DNA from: Betaproteobacteria bacterium
Lineage (GTDB): Bacteria; Pseudomonadota; Gammaproteobacteria; Burkholderiales; Burkholderiaceae_C
Assembly (NCBI GenBank): GCA_016868205.1
Contig: VGHR01000023.1
Span: 1-34,808, forward strand
Reading direction: 5' to 3'
Length of the DNA: 34,808 nt
Part shown: piece by piece, positions 16,145-25,554 of the stretch
Layout of the letters: each line of letters opens with the position of its first letter
Position numbering within the stretch: the stretch's first letter is position 1
Made by a program: the position numbers and the translations under genes
Notes under the pieces: model-generated
Told to the model about the DNA's origin: nothing
The model's database searches: none
Seen by the model: only the letters and a program-made list of their open reading frames with translations

Positions 16145-16981
16145 TTATGCTTTGTGTGCACCTTCGAGCGCATCGGCGTCCAGGGCGCTGCGGATGTCGG
16201 CTAGGAACTGACGCACTGCGTGCACAGCGGGCTCGCGCGCCTGACCCTCGAGCAGCTGGATGATCCGGCTGCCGATCACCACCGCATCGGCGCTGCGGCC
16301 GATGGCCCGTGCAGTCTGTGCATCGCGTATCCCAAAGCCTACGCCCACCGGGATGTGCACATGCTGGCGAATGCGCGGCAACATGCGTTCGACCTCCTGC
16401 ACATTGAGCGTGCCAGCACCGGTGACACCCTTGAGCGAGACGTAATATACATAGCCACTGGCCACCTGCGCCACCTGCGCCATGCGCGCCTCGGTGGAGG
16501 TGGGCGCGAGCAGAAAAATCAGGTCCATCTGACGCTGTCGCAGCTTGGCGGCAAATTCGGCGCATTCTTCGGGGGGGTAGTCCACAATCAGCACGCCGTC
16601 GACGCCTGCAGCCGCCGCATGGTTGACGAAAGCATCGTGACCGCGCTTGTGGTCGTAGGCCTCGACCGGATTGGCATAGCCCATCAGTACCACCGGCGTC
16701 TGGCTGTCGTGCTGGCGGAAAACACGCACCATATCGATCACCTGGGTCAGACCAACACCCAGGGCCAAGGCTTGTTCCCCAGCGCGCTGAATCACGGGCC
16801 CATCGGCCGAGGGGTCGGAAAACGGCACGCCCAGTTCGATGATGTCGGCCCCACCTTGCACCATGGCGTGCATCAGCTCGGGAGTCATGTCGACCTGCGG
16901 GTAGCCGGCTGTGACATAGGGGATCAGCGCCTTGCGGCCTTGCTGGCCGAGCCGGGCCAGCGTTGCCTGGATTCGGCTCAT
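16145..16981 (-). CDS. trpA: tryptophan synthase alpha subunit TrpA
   Basis: TrpA cleaves indole-3-glycerol phosphate to indole and glyceraldehyde 3-phosphate in the alpha2beta2 complex. The start [11 protein letters not shown] overlaps the trpB stop (ATGA) and places the catalytic residues at E49 ([11 protein letters not shown]) and D60, the same numbers as in E. coli. GVTGAG and the phosphate-binding GFGIRD segment are present. Length is 278 residues. An upstream in-frame start would add 21 unrelated residues from within trpB and is rejected. Confidence 0.98.
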   Translation of the reverse strand: MSRIQATLARLGQQGRKALIPYVTAGYPQVDMTPELMHAMVQGGADIIELGVPFSDPSADGPVIQRAGEQALALGVGLTQVIDMVRVFRQHDSQTPVVLMGYANPVEAYDHKRGHDAFVNHAAAAGVDGVLIVDYPPEECAEFAAKLRQRQMDLIFLLAPTSTEARMAQVAQVASGYVYYVSLKGVTGAGTLNVQEVERMLPRIRQHVHIPVGVGFGIRDAQTARAIGRSADAVVIGSRIIQLLEGQAREPAVHAVRQFLADIRSALDADALEGAHKA

Positions 16982-18246
16982 CGCTTGAACTCCATCACCT
17001 GAGTGCCGCCCTTGACACCCTGGCCGCGACAGGAGGGGCGGCAATAAAAATCGGCATTTGACAGGTCGGCCACGGTGCCGATGTCCTTGTCGCCGCGACC
17101 CGAGAGGTTGACCAGGATGGATTGGTCGGTACGCAGGGTGGGTGCGAGCTTCATGGCGTGGGCTATGGCGTGGCTCGATTCAAGCGCTGCAATGATGCCC
17201 TCGGTGCGGCACAGGTAGTGAAAGGCCTGCAGCGCCTCCTGATCGGTCACGCCGACATACTGAGCCCGGCCTGTATCCTTGAGGTAAGCGTGCTCCGGAC
17301 CGACGCCGGGGTAGTCCAGGCCGGCGCTGATGCTGTGGGTTTCAGTGACCTGGCCGTCCTCGTTTTGCAGCACATAGGTGCGGTTGCCATGCAGCACGCC
17401 GGGCACGCCGCGCTGCAGCGAGGCCGAATGCTTGCCGCTGTCCATACCTTCGCCGGCCGCTTCGACGCCTATGAGTTGCGTACCCGCGTATCCGATATAG
17501 GGGTAGAAGATACCCATGGCGTTGCTGCCGCCGCCCACACAGGCCAGCACTGCGTCGGGTTGCTTGCCGCCGGTGAGTACTGGCATCTGCTCGATGCATT
17601 CCTGGCCAATCACGCTTTGAAAGTCGCGCACCATCATCGGGTAAGGGTGGGGGCCAGCCACTGTGCCGATGATGTAGAAGGTGTTGTCGACATTGGCCAC
17701 CCAGTCGCGCAGCGCCTCATTGAGGGCGTCCTTGAGCGTTTTGCTGCCCGACTCGACGGGCACCACCGTGGCGCCCAGGAGCTTCATGCGGTAGACATTG
17801 GGGCTTTGGCGCTTGACATCTTCGCTGCCCATATAGACCACGCATTCGAGTCCGTAGCGGGCGCAGATGGTGGCGGTGGCCACACCATGCTGTCCAGCCC
17901 CGGTCTCGGCAATCACGCGGGGTTTGCCCATGCGCCTGGCCAGCATGGCCTGGCCGATGGTGTTGTTGATCTTGTGGGCGCCGGTGTGGTTGAGGTCTTC
18001 GCGCTTGAGGTAGATTTGCGCCCCGCCCATCTCGCGGCTCATCCGCGCGGCATGGTAGATCGGCGAGGGCCGGCCGACAAAGCGGGCCAGTTCGCTTTGA
18101 AATTCGGCCAGGAAGTCCGGGTCATTCTGATAGCGGGCGTAGGCGGCCTTGAGCTCGTTGATCGCATGGGTCAGCGTCTCGGATACAAAGCTGCCGCCGT
18201 AGTTGCCAAAGTGGCCGTTGGCGTCAGGCTGGTGGTAAGCGTTCAT
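16978..18246 (-). CDS. trpB: tryptophan synthase beta subunit TrpB
   Basis: TrpB is the PLP enzyme that condenses indole with serine to give tryptophan. The PLP lysine is K92 (HTGAHKINN), the substrate loop is [11 protein letters not shown], and the PLP-phosphate loop is GGGSNAMG. I start at [18 protein letters not shown], giving 422 residues; this ATG lies 23 nt inside the trpF 3' end, which suggests coupling. Upstream in-frame residues belong to the trpF shadow frame. The stop overlaps the trpA ATG. Confidence 0.98.
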   Translation of the reverse strand: MNAYHQPDANGHFGNYGGSFVSETLTHAINELKAAYARYQNDPDFLAEFQSELARFVGRPSPIYHAARMSREMGGAQIYLKREDLNHTGAHKINNTIGQAMLARRMGKPRVIAETGAGQHGVATATICARYGLECVVYMGSEDVKRQSPNVYRMKLLGATVVPVESGSKTLKDALNEALRDWVANVDNTFYIIGTVAGPHPYPMMVRDFQSVIGQECIEQMPVLTGGKQPDAVLACVGGGSNAMGIFYPYIGYAGTQLIGVEAAGEGMDSGKHSASLQRGVPGVLHGNRTYVLQNEDGQVTETHSISAGLDYPGVGPEHAYLKDTGRAQYVGVTDQEALQAFHYLCRTEGIIAALESSHAIAHAMKLAPTLRTDQSILVNLSGRGDKDIGTVADLSNADFYCRPSCRGQGVKGGTQVMEFKR

Positions 18247-18931
18247 GGTTGCGGGCAAGTTGTTCGTCGGCAGCGCGCACTGCAGCGACAAACTGGTGGA
18301 TCTTGTCGGCGCTCTTGATGCCCTTGGACACCTCGACGCCGGAACTCACATCAACGGCCAGCGTTTTGCAACGAGGCCGCACTTGCACAATGCCATCGGT
18401 CACATTTGCAGGCGTCAACCCACCAGACAAGACGAGGTGAGCGTTTACGCTTGTTGGAAGATGTGACCAATTGAAAGTCTTTCCGCCGCCCCCATACCCT
18501 TCGACATGCGCGTCGAGCAGGATGGCCTGGGCGGCCGCAAATTCTGTCGCGTAGTTTAAGAGATCAAAGGCGGGCTCGGCTGGCCCGGGGGTATCGGCGG
18601 CGGGCAAGCGAGCCGCGCGGATGAAAGGCCGGCCGCTCAAACGGCATTGCGCTGGCGTTTCGTCCCCGTGAAACTGCAGCAGGGCGCGGGGCATCAGTCC
18701 GGCTGCATGGGTCACCTCTTGAGGGGAGGCATTGACAAAAAGCAGCACCGGCGTGACGAAGGGGGGCAGGCCGGCGGCCAGCTCGGCGGCCCGTTCGGCG
18801 CTGACATAGCGAGCGCTGGGCCTGTAGAGCACAAAGCCTAAAGCATCGATACCTGCAGCCACAGCCGCCTCGATATCGACCTCGCGGGTCAGGCCGCAAA
18901 CCTTGATGCGTGTGCGTGCGTTTGGGCTCAT
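18224..18931 (-). CDS. trpF: phosphoribosylanthranilate isomerase TrpF
   Basis: TrpF catalyses the Amadori rearrangement of phosphoribosylanthranilate to Cd[16 protein letters not shown] carries the catalytic cysteine near the N-terminus. [22 protein letters not shown], the Asp-bearing LLDAH, and [10 protein letters not shown] with VDVSSGVE follow in family order. The ATG at 18931 overlaps the truA stop (ATGA); an ATG three codons earlier is possible. The gene overlaps trpB by 23 nt. The order truA-trpF-trpB-trpA-accD is typical for Burkholderiales. Confidence 0.97.
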   Translation of the reverse strand: MSPNARTRIKVCGLTREVDIEAAVAAGIDALGFVLYRPSARYVSAERAAELAAGLPPFVTPVLLFVNASPQEVTHAAGLMPRALLQFHGDETPAQCRLSGRPFIRAARLPAADTPGPAEPAFDLLNYATEFAAAQAILLDAHVEGYGGGGKTFNWSHLPTSVNAHLVLSGGLTPANVTDGIVQVRPRCKTLAVDVSSGVEVSKGIKSADKIHQFVAAVRAADEQLARNHERLPPA

Positions 18932-19710
18932 GGCAGCCAATCATAGGCCGGCGTTCGATCGGGCAGACCCCAATCGGCGTCATAAACCGGACCCAGGAAA
19001 TACAGACCGTCGGGCGAGAAGGTCGGTGCCGCGGCATCGCGGTGGAGCGCCGCCAGCACCTGCGGCATGGAATCGGCCGGTCGCAGACCTTGACCCACCT
19101 GGACCAGGCAGCCCATCAGATTGCGCACCATATGGTGCAAAAAGGCATTGGCCTCGAATTCAAAGCGCCAATAGGCTCCGCGCCGGCTGATGCGGATCTG
19201 GCGCAGCGTCTTGACCGGCGTGTGCGATTGGCACTGCGCGGCCCGGAAGGAGCTGAAGTCGTGCTCACCGATCAGGTCGTGCGCGGCGCGCTCCATGGCC
19301 GCTTGGTCCAGCGGGCGAAAAACCCATCCCACCCGTCCGGCCTCCAGACTGGGCCGAACCGGCGACTGCAACACCACATACGCGTAGCGCCTGCCCAGCG
19401 CATGAGTGCGGCAGTGAAACTGGGGGCTGACATGGCGCGCCCATTGCACGGCGATCCCCGGTGGCAGCAGGCTGTTGGGGCCGCGCACCCAGGCGCTTTC
19501 GGGGCGCTCGGCTTCGGTGTCAAAGTGCACCACCTGCATCAGCGCGTGTACGCCAGCATCTGTGCGGCCTGCACACATCGTGCGTATGGTTTGGTCGCAA
19601 AAGCGGCTCAGGGCCTGCTCGAGCTGGTCTTGCACGGTCCGGCCGGAGGGTTGGCTTTGCCAGCCCTCGTAGGCGCCGCCCTCGTAGCTCAGTCCCAGGG
19701 CAACTCTCAT
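18928..19710 (-). CDS. truA: tRNA pseudouridine(38-40) synthase TruA
   Basis: TruA isomerises uridines 38-40 in the tRNA anticodon arm. The start MRVALGLSYEGGAYEGWQSQ is the family N-terminus, and the catalytic Asp51 lies in GRTDAGVHA. RRYAYVV, FEFEANAFLHHMVRNLMG and the C-terminal GLYFLGPVYDADWG are all typical. Length is 260 residues. Its ATG overlaps the fimV-like stop and its stop overlaps the trpF ATG, so three genes in a row are joined by 4-bp overlaps. Confidence 0.98.
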   Translation of the reverse strand: MRVALGLSYEGGAYEGWQSQPSGRTVQDQLEQALSRFCDQTIRTMCAGRTDAGVHALMQVVHFDTEAERPESAWVRGPNSLLPPGIAVQWARHVSPQFHCRTHALGRRYAYVVLQSPVRPSLEAGRVGWVFRPLDQAAMERAAHDLIGEHDFSSFRAAQCQSHTPVKTLRQIRISRRGAYWRFEFEANAFLHHMVRNLMGCLVQVGQGLRPADSMPQVLAALHRDAAAPTFSPDGLYFLGPVYDADWGLPDRTPAYDWLP

Positions 19711-20720
19711 GCGCGGCGCTTGTCCCCGGCGTTCAGGTGGGGGCGGCTTGGATCGAGGGCCGAAGTTGCTACAGGGGCCGCCGCTGTTTTGGGTGCGGGG
19801 GGGTCGTCCAGATCGAGCGAGGGCAGGGGTCCAAAGTCGCTGAGCGACTTCAAGCCCAGTGCCGGCCCTGGGGCAGGAGCCGCGGGTTGCGTGGAAACGC
19901 CGGCTGTGCCCGGCCGCTCTGGGGTATTCGGGGGGGCCTTCGGCGTGGCCGTGCGCTGCCTTGGGGGCTCTGCCGGTTTGAGAAGCAGCCACAGCAGGGC
20001 CAGCAAGGCGGCGCCCACGCCGATCAGCATCAGAGGATCGATGAGCGGGGGTCTGGCCGGTGGCGCACCCACTACGGTCGCACCGGCTGCCTCTGCAGGT
20101 ACCTGCGCGGGCGCCGGGTCAACCGCTTGCGCGGCGCTGGCAGCAGGGCTTGCTTCGGAAACGGCCGGGCTCCCGCCGGGCTCGGTGGTTGCCGCAGGGA
20201 CGCCCTGGGCGGGCGCTGTCGGGGAGGCTGCCGCAGCGGCGGAGCCGCTCCGAGTAACAGGGGGTCCGTTCGGACCACTCTGGGCAGCCGGCGCAACGGC
20301 TGCGGCCTGACGCAAGGCCTGCAATTGCACGCGGGCTTGTTGCGGACCGATGGACTGGGCTTGTGCGGCAGTGGGCAGCTGCAGGGTGGCGCCGACCACG
20401 GGGCGGTCGATCCGGCCATCGCTGAAAGCCTGAGGGTTGAGCCGGTAGATGGCCATCAGAAATTGCTCGACGCTGATCCCGGCCGGAACGCGCTCGAGAG
20501 CCAGATCGATCGCTGTCTGACCGGCTACCACCGTCAGGGGCGGCGGTTGCGGCGCTGCGGGCTTGGGCGCGGGGCTTGGAGGCACGGCGGCAGAGCTCTG
20601 CGCGCGCGCCTCCTGCTTGGGCAGCTCCTGTGCCGTCGATGGGATCGGGACGCATACCCATGCAGCGGTCAAAACCGCGGCGGGCAGTCGGCACAGCAGG
20701 CGTTGCGAGCGAGTCTTCAT
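19707..20720 (-). CDS. short FimV-like protein with LysM-like core and one membrane segment
   Basis: The 337-residue protein sits exactly where fimV lies in related genomes, between asd and truA. It has an N-terminal signal sequence (about residues 1-30). A FimV/LysM-like core (about 62-125) contains VVAGQTAIDLALERVPAGIS, a NPQAF motif and VGATLQLP. A long Ala/Pro/Gly-rich stretch, a transmembrane segment around residues 228-248 and a low-complexity cytoplasmic tail follow. FimV in relatives is usually far longer, with acidic repeats and a C-terminal TPR region; both are missing here. FimV organises polar structures and type IV pilus function, so this short form may be reduced. The frame ends cleanly with an ATGA overlap into truA, which argues against a recent frameshift. 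Confidence 0.75.
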   Translation of the reverse strand: MKTRSQRLLCRLPAAVLTAAWVCVPIPSTAQELPKQEARAQSSAAVPPSPAPKPAAPQPPPLTVVAGQTAIDLALERVPAGISVEQFLMAIYRLNPQAFSDGRIDRPVVGATLQLPTAAQAQSIGPQQARVQLQALRQAAAVAPAAQSGPNGPPVTRSGSAAAAASPTAPAQGVPAATTEPGGSPAVSEASPAASAAQAVDPAPAQVPAEAAGATVVGAPPARPPLIDPLMLIGVGAALLALLWLLLKPAEPPRQRTATPKAPPNTPERPGTAGVSTQPAAPAPGPALGLKSLSDFGPLPSLDLDDPPAPKTAAAPVATSALDPSRPHLNAGDKRRA

Positions 20721-20769
20721 GGTCGCCTCGCAGTTTAGGGCCTGCGAGTCTGACTTCCCGGCGCGCGGA

Positions 20770-21900
20770 TCAGCGCTCCAGCAAAATCCGCAGCATGCGC
20801 CGCAGCGGCTCGGCCGCACCCCAGAGCAACTGGTCGCCGATGGTGAAGGCGCCCAGGTACTCCGGTCCCATGGCCATCTTGCGCAGGCGCCCCACCGGGA
20901 TGATCATGGTGCCGGTTACGGCCACAGGGGTGAGATGCTGCAGGGTGGCCTCGCGGGTGTTGGGTACCACCTTGACCCAAGCGTTGTCGGCCGCAATCAG
21001 GGCCTCGATATCGGCCAGGGGTACATTTTTCTTGAGCTTGAAGGTCAGTGCCTGGCTGTGGCAGCGCATGGCGCCCACCCGGACACAAAAACCGTCGACC
21101 GGCACCGCCGGGCTGCCAAAGCCCTCGCCCTGGCCGAGGATCTTGTTGGTCTCGGCCATGCCCTTCCATTCTTCGCGCGAGACGCCATTGCCCAGGTCTT
21201 TGTCGATCCAGGGGATGAGGGAGCCGCCCAGCGGCACGCCGAACTGTTCGGTTTCCTGAGCGCTCAGGCTGCGCTGGCGGGCGATCACCTGCCTGTCGAT
21301 TTCAAGAATGGCGCTCTTGGGATCATCCAGCAGGGCCTTGACCTCGCTATTGAGCGCGCCAAACTGACTCAAGAGTTCCCGCATGTGCTGCGCGCCGCTG
21401 CCGGAGGCCGCCTGGTAGGTCTGGGTGCTCATCCACTCCACCAGGCCGGCCTTGTAGAGCGCCCCTACTCCCATCAGCATGCAGCTGACGGTGCAGTTGC
21501 CGCCGATCCAGTTCAGGCCTCCCTGGCTCAGCGCTTTTTGGATCACGGGCAGATTGACCGGGTCGAGGATGATGACGGCGTCGTCCTTCATGCGCAGCGT
21601 CGAGGCCGCGTCGATCCAGTGGCCCTGCCAGCCGGCGGCCCGCAGCTTGGGGAAGACTGCGGTGGTGTAATCGCCGCCCTGGCAGGTGATGATGACCTCG
21701 CAGCGCTTGAGCGCCTCGATGTCGTGGGCATCCTTGAGCCGGGTCTCATTCCTGGCCATGGCCGGGGCCCGACCGCCGGCATTGGAGGTGGAGAAAAAAA
21801 GCGGCTCGATCAGGTCGAAGTCGCGCTCGGCCTGCATACGGTCCATCAGGACCGAGCCGACCATGCCGCGCCAGCCGACTAAACCTACTAACTTGCTCAT
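20770..21900 (-). CDS. asd: aspartate-semialdehyde dehydrogenase Asd
   Basis: Asd reduces aspartyl phosphate to aspartate semialdehyde, the branch point to lysine, threonine and methionine. The NADPH-binding [13 protein letters not shown] is at residues 6-18. The catalytic Cys136 sits in [11 protein letters not shown], and [11 protein letters not shown] carries the substrate-binding Arg and active-site His. Length is 376 residues. GAAAGGGG precedes the ATG. Just upstream are a terminator-like hairpin and a 33-codon ORF rich in Thr and Lys codons, so expression may be set by attenuation. A fimV-like gene follows after 49 bp. Confidence 0.98.
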   Translation of the reverse strand: MSKLVGLVGWRGMVGSVLMDRMQAERDFDLIEPLFFSTSNAGGRAPAMARNETRLKDAHDIEALKRCEVIITCQGGDYTTAVFPKLRAAGWQGHWIDAASTLRMKDDAVIILDPVNLPVIQKALSQGGLNWIGGNCTVSCMLMGVGALYKAGLVEWMSTQTYQAASGSGAQHMRELLSQFGALNSEVKALLDDPKSAILEIDRQVIARQRSLSAQETEQFGVPLGGSLIPWIDKDLGNGVSREEWKGMAETNKILGQGEGFGSPAVPVDGFCVRVGAMRCHSQALTFKLKKNVPLADIEALIAADNAWVKVVPNTREATLQHLTPVAVTGTMIIPVGRLRKMAMGPEYLGAFTIGDQLLWGAAEPLRRMLRILLER

Positions 21901-21914
21901 TTCAAGCCCCTTTC

Positions 21915-21943
21915 AAAAAAAACAGTGCCGCAGCTGACTGTTT
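21915..21943 (-). promoter_or_regulatory. candidate attenuator terminator ahead of asd
   Basis: On the minus strand a 7-bp stem AAACAGT/ACTGTTT with a 10-nt loop runs into eight U, ending 14 nt before the asd ATG and just before its ribosome binding site. An intrinsic terminator in this place would block asd, so it is best read as a regulated attenuator. The segment 21932-21937 in the loop and stem can pair with 21990-21995 at the leader ORF stop codon (6 bp including one G-U), which would disrupt the terminator. Confidence 0.6.
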
Positions 21944-21989
21944 GCCCGGCTCGTCTGGCCGGGGAGGGCGCACGACGAACCAGGCTGGA

Positions 21990-22091
21990 TCAGCCCTTGG
22001 TGGTCGTGGTTTTGGTGGTGAATGCGCGCACGCCAGCCGTTGCCAGGTCGACAACGGCGAGGTTCAGCATGGGGGGTCGGGCGGCGTTCAT
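21990..22091 (-). CDS. putative Thr/Lys-rich leader peptide of asd
   Basis: A 33-codon ORF begins MNAARPPMLNLAVV and ends FTTKTTTTKG. Residues 25-32 (21996-22019) are six Thr and two Lys, close to the stop, as in the threonine-rich thrL leader of enterobacteria. Asd makes the precursor of exactly these amino acids. No ribosome binding site precedes the ATG, but a TACAAT lies 8 bp upstream, so the transcript may start at or next to the ATG (leaderless translation). Downstream segments can form alternative stems: 22003-22008 with 21971-21976; 21974-21981 with 21948-21955; and 21958-21963 with 21945-21950, before the attenuator hairpin. The codon run, placement and terminator together support a leader peptide; this is inferred, not shown. 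Confidence 0.6.
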   Translation of the reverse strand: MNAARPPMLNLAVVDLATAGVRAFTTKTTTTKG

Positions 22092-22099
22092 CGTTGGTG

Positions 22100-22105
22100 A
22101 TTGTA
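22100..22105 (-). promoter_or_regulatory. candidate -10 of the asd leader promoter
   Basis: TACAAT on the minus strand is a five-of-six match to TATAAT. The predicted transcription start falls at about 22091-22094, on or just before the leader ORF ATG. The -35 region (CTGGAG at 17-bp spacing) is weak. Confidence 0.4.
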
Positions 22106-22164
22106 GCGGACAGATTTTTCGGCTCCAGCGGCTCGCCCGGTGCTGGCGATCGGGAGCTCTCATC

Positions 22165-23235
22165 TCACTCCAGCGCCCTGACCACCGCCTCGCCCATCTC
22201 GCGCGTACCCACCCGAGTGGTGCCCTCACCGTAGATGTCGGGGGTGCGCAGGCCCTGGGCGAGCACTTTCTTGACCGCCGCCTCAATACGGTCGGCCGCC
22301 TCCGCCTGGTTAAGTGAGAAGCGCAGCATCATGGCGGCGCTGAGGATGGTGGCCAGCGGGTTGGCCACGCCTTTGCCGGCGATGTCGGGCGCGCTGCCGT
22401 GGCTGGGCTCGTACAGGCCGCGGTTGTCACTGTTGAGGCTGGCCGAGGGCAGCATGCCGATGGAGCCGGTCAGCATAGAGGCTTCGTCGGAGAGGATGTC
22501 GCCAAACATATTGCCGGTGACGATGACATCAAAGCTCTTGGGCGCCTTGACCAGCTGCATGGCGGCGTTGTCCACATACATGTGCTGCAATTCGACATCT
22601 GGGTATTGCGCGTGTACCTCGGTGACCACATCCTTCCACAGCTGAAAGGTCTCGAGGACATTGGCCTTGTCGACGCTGGTGACCTTCTTGGTGCGCTTGC
22701 GCGCCGCCTGAAAGGCCACATGGGCGATACGCTCGATTTCTGGCCGGGTGTAGCGCATGGTGTCAAAGGCTTCTTCGGCCCCTGCAAAGGCGCCATCCGG
22801 CGCGCTGCGCCGTCCGCGCGGCTGACCAAAGTAAATGTCGCCAGTGAGCTCGCGGATGATGAGGATGTCCAGGCCCGAGACCAGCTCGGGCTTGAGACTG
22901 GAGGCGCCGACCAGTTGCTCGTAGCAGATGGCCGGACGGAAGTTGGCAAACAGGCCCAGGTTTTTGCGCAGGCCCAGGATGGCTTGCTCGGGCCGCAGCG
23001 GCCGGTCGAGCTGGTCGTACTTCCAGTCGCCGACCGCGCCAAACAAAATGGCGTCGGCCTGCTGGGCCAGCTTGAGTGTGCTCTGCGGCAGGGGATGACC
23101 GTGGGCATCATAGGCGGTGCCACCGACCAGGGCTTCTTCCATCTCGAACTTCAGGCCCAGCGCCCTGAGCACCTTAACCGCTTCGGCGACGATTTCAGTG
23201 CCTATGCCATCACCGGGGAGAACTGCAATTTTCAT
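22165..23235 (-). CDS. leuB: 3-isopropylmalate dehydrogenase LeuB
   Basis: LeuB oxidatively decarboxylates 3-isopropylmalate with NAD in leucine biosynthesis. [16 protein letters not shown] is the family start. [14 protein letters not shown] contains the substrate/metal-binding region, [10 protein letters not shown] carries the catalytic Lys, and [14 protein letters not shown] the metal-binding Asp residues. [19 protein letters not shown] is the nucleotide-binding signature. Length is 356 residues. It is the third gene of leuCDB, 36 bp after leuD; leuA is not in the window. Confidence 0.98.
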   Translation of the reverse strand: MKIAVLPGDGIGTEIVAEAVKVLRALGLKFEMEEALVGGTAYDAHGHPLPQSTLKLAQQADAILFGAVGDWKYDQLDRPLRPEQAILGLRKNLGLFANFRPAICYEQLVGASSLKPELVSGLDILIIRELTGDIYFGQPRGRRSAPDGAFAGAEEAFDTMRYTRPEIERIAHVAFQAARKRTKKVTSVDKANVLETFQLWKDVVTEVHAQYPDVELQHMYVDNAAMQLVKAPKSFDVIVTGNMFGDILSDEASMLTGSIGMLPSASLNSDNRGLYEPSHGSAPDIAGKGVANPLATILSAAMMLRFSLNQAEAADRIEAAVKKVLAQGLRTPDIYGEGTTRVGTREMGEAVVRALE

Positions 23236-23271
23236 GAGGGTCTTTCTTGACGATCCAGGGGCTTGGGGATT

Positions 23272-23919
23272 TCAGCCAAAGCTGCGGGCCAGCCAGGGCT
23301 TGGCGGCCAGGCGCTGGGCCTCGAAGGCGGCGATTTTGTCCTTGTGGCGCAAGGTCAGGCCGATGTCGTCCAGGCCGTTGAGCAGGCAGTATTTGCGGAA
23401 GGCGTTGACTTCGAAGGCGATCTCTTCGCCCTGGGCCTTGACGATGCGTTGGCGCTCAAGGTCTACCGTCAGCGTGTAGCCTGGGAAGGCAGCCACTTCG
23501 TTGAACAACTGGTCGATCTTGGCCTCCTCGAGCACGATGGGCAGCAGCCCGGTCTTGAAGCAGTTGTTGAAGAAGATATCGGCATAGCTGGGCGCCAGGA
23601 TGGCGCGAAAACCGCACTGGCCGATGGCCCAGGGCGCGTGCTCGCGCGAGGAGCCGCAGCCGAAGTTCTTGCGTGCCAACAGGATGCTGGCCCCCTGGTA
23701 GCGCGCCTGATTGAGCACGAAGTCCGGGTTGAGCTGGCGCTGGCTCTCGGGCTTGCCGTAGTAGCCCGGATCCTTGTAACGCCACTCGTCAAACAAGTGA
23801 GGCCCGAAGCCGGTGCGGCGTATGGACTTGAGGAATTGCTTGGGCATGATGGCATCGGTATCGACATTGGCCCTGTCAATCGGTGCAACCAGTCCAGTGT
23901 GGGTGCTGAATTTCTGCAT
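23272..23919 (-). CDS. leuD: 3-isopropylmalate dehydratase small subunit LeuD
   Basis: LeuD forms with LeuC the isomerase converting 2- to 3-isopropylmalate. The start [20 protein letters not shown] is the family N-terminus. [17 protein letters not shown] is the swivel-domain signature and [14 protein letters not shown] follows. Length is 215 residues. A longer in-frame opening reaching into leuC has no family similarity and was rejected. It lies 20 bp after leuC. Confidence 0.98.
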   Translation of the reverse strand: MQKFSTHTGLVAPIDRANVDTDAIMPKQFLKSIRRTGFGPHLFDEWRYKDPGYYGKPESQRQLNPDFVLNQARYQGASILLARKNFGCGSSREHAPWAIGQCGFRAILAPSYADIFFNNCFKTGLLPIVLEEAKIDQLFNEVAAFPGYTLTVDLERQRIVKAQGEEIAFEVNAFRKYCLLNGLDDIGLTLRHKDKIAAFEAQRLAAKPWLARSFG

Positions 23920-23939
23920 GGTTCGAGGTCCTCGGGTCT

Positions 23940-25391
23940 TCAGGCAAAGCGGCGTATGTCGACGAAGTGGCCGTGCAAGGCTGCGGCAGCAGCCATGGCC
24001 GGGCTGACCAGGTGAGTGCGGCCCCCGGCGCCTTGCCGACCTTCGAAGTTGCGGTTGCTGGTGGAGGCGCAACGCTCCCCCGGCTCGAGCCGGTCAGCGT
24101 TCATGCCCAGGCACATCGAGCAGCCGGGCTGGCGCCACTGAAAGCCGGCCGCGATGAAGATTTTGTCCAAACCTTCCTGCTCGGCCTGCGCCTTGACCAG
24201 GCCCGATCCGGGCACGGCCAGCGCCAGCTTGACATTGGGGGCCACGCGTCGGCCGATCTTCTTGATGAGCGCGGCCGCCTCGCGCATGTCCTCAATGCGG
24301 CTGTTGGTGCACGAGCCAATGAAGACCTTGTCCACGAGGATGTCATTGATCGGCTTGCCCGGTTGCAGCCCCATGTACTGCAAGGCGCGTTCCATTGCGT
24401 CGCGTTTGACGGGGTCTTTTTCCTTGTCGGGATCGGGCACCCGGTCGTCGATGGACAGCACCATCTCCGGCGAGGTGCCCCAGGTCACCTGGGGGCGGAT
24501 CTGGCTGGCGTCGATCTCGACCACCGCATCGAACCTGGCATCCGCATCGGAGTGCAGCGTCGTCCAATACTGCACCGCCAGGTCCCATTCCGGGCCGCCG
24601 ACGAACTGGCCGGTCTTGGCGTCGGTGCCCGGGGCCATAGGCCGGCCCTTGATGTAATCCAGGGTTTTGGTGTCGACCGCCACCAGCCCCGCGCGGGCGC
24701 CGGCCTCGATGGCCATATTGCACACGGTCATCCGGCCTTCCATGCTCAGGTCACGCATTGCCGAACCGGCAAATTCGATGGTGTAGCCGGTACCCCCAGC
24801 CGTACCTATCTTGCCGATGATGGCCAGCACGATGTCCTTGCCAGTCAGGCCTGGGGCCAGTCGACCTTCGACTTTGATCAGCATGTTTTTGGCCTTCTTG
24901 GCCAGCAGAGTCTGGGTCGCCAATACATGCTCGACCTCGCTGGTGCCGATACCATGGGCCAGGGCACCAAAGGCGCCGTGGGTGGCGGTGTGCGAATCGC
25001 CGCAGACCACGGTCATGCCCGGCAGGGTGGCGCCGTTTTCCGGCCCGATCACATGCACGATGCCCTGGCGCTTGGAGAGAAAGGGAAAGTAGGCGGCTGC
25101 GCCGAACTCGGCGATGTTCTTGTCGAGGGTGACGATTTGCTCTTTGCTGATCGGATCGGAAATGCCGTCGTATCCGTGTTCCCAGCCATCGGTCGGGGTG
25201 TTGTGATCGGCGGTAGCCACCACTGAGCTGACGCGCCAGACCTTTCGGCCGGCCTCGCGCAAACCCTCGTAGGCTTGGGGGCTGGTCACTTCGTGGGTGA
25301 GATGGCGGTCGATGTAAAGCACCGTGGTGCCGTCTTCTTCGGTGTGGACGACATGATCGTCCCAGAGCTTGTCGTAGAGAGTGCGTCCCAT
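23940..25391 (-). CDS. leuC: 3-isopropylmalate dehydratase large subunit LeuC
   Basis: LeuC is the aconitase-like subunit carrying the [4Fe-4S] cluster of isopropylmalate isomerase. Cluster cysteines are visible in [10 protein letters not shown] and [28 protein letters not shown] and [10 protein letters not shown] are further signatures. The start [15 protein letters not shown] follows AAGGA at 8 nt and gives 483 residues; an upstream in-frame extension into the gltA intergenic region is not coding. It is the first gene of leuCDB. A large hairpin lies in its leader at 25447-25476. Confidence 0.98.
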   Translation of the reverse strand: MGRTLYDKLWDDHVVHTEEDGTTVLYIDRHLTHEVTSPQAYEGLREAGRKVWRVSSVVATADHNTPTDGWEHGYDGISDPISKEQIVTLDKNIAEFGAAAYFPFLSKRQGIVHVIGPENGATLPGMTVVCGDSHTATHGAFGALAHGIGTSEVEHVLATQTLLAKKAKNMLIKVEGRLAPGLTGKDIVLAIIGKIGTAGGTGYTIEFAGSAMRDLSMEGRMTVCNMAIEAGARAGLVAVDTKTLDYIKGRPMAPGTDAKTGQFVGGPEWDLAVQYWTTLHSDADARFDAVVEIDASQIRPQVTWGTSPEMVLSIDDRVPDPDKEKDPVKRDAMERALQYMGLQPGKPINDILVDKVFIGSCTNSRIEDMREAAALIKKIGRRVAPNVKLALAVPGSGLVKAQAEQEGLDKIFIAAGFQWRQPGCSMCLGMNADRLEPGERCASTSNRNFEGRQGAGGRTHLVSPAMAAAAALHGHFVDIRRFA

Positions 25392-25446
25392 GCTTGGATT
25401 CCTTGAGGAGCGATGGTTTGGATGAATCAACACGGCATTTTGCACC

Positions 25447-25476
25447 GACCCTGGACCGGGGTGCTCCGGTCGGGTC
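25447..25476. other. long imperfect hairpin in the leuC leader
   Basis: GACCC and GGGTC enclose GACCGG and CCGGTC around a 6-nt loop, giving an 11-bp stem with a 2-nt bulge. It is 56 bp upstream of the leuC ATG. There is no T-run after it and I found no leucine-rich leader ORF. It could be an RNA regulatory structure or part of a protein-binding site. Confidence 0.45.
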
Positions 25477-25506
25477 AAGTGGCTCCCTTTAGCTCGCCTG
25501 ACCTTG

Positions 25507-25536
25507 AAAAAAAGCCCGCTCTGATGGCGGGCTTTT
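25507..25536 (-). terminator. rho-independent terminator of the sdh-gltA operon
   Basis: Minus strand: GCCCGC/GCGGGC stem with a 7-nt loop, flanked by an A-run on the 5' side and at least seven U on the 3' side. It begins 18 bp after the gltA stop and should separate sdhCDAB-sdhE-gltA from leuCDB. Confidence 0.9.
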
Positions 25537-25554
25537 GCGATCGCGGCGGTGACT

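Noticed and set aside
17122-18318. 398-codon plus-strand open frame
   Set aside because: Lies opposite trpB, which carries all PLP motifs.
20563-21882. 439-codon plus-strand open frame
   Set aside because: Lies opposite asd and the 5' part of the fimV-like gene, with biased composition and no family motif.
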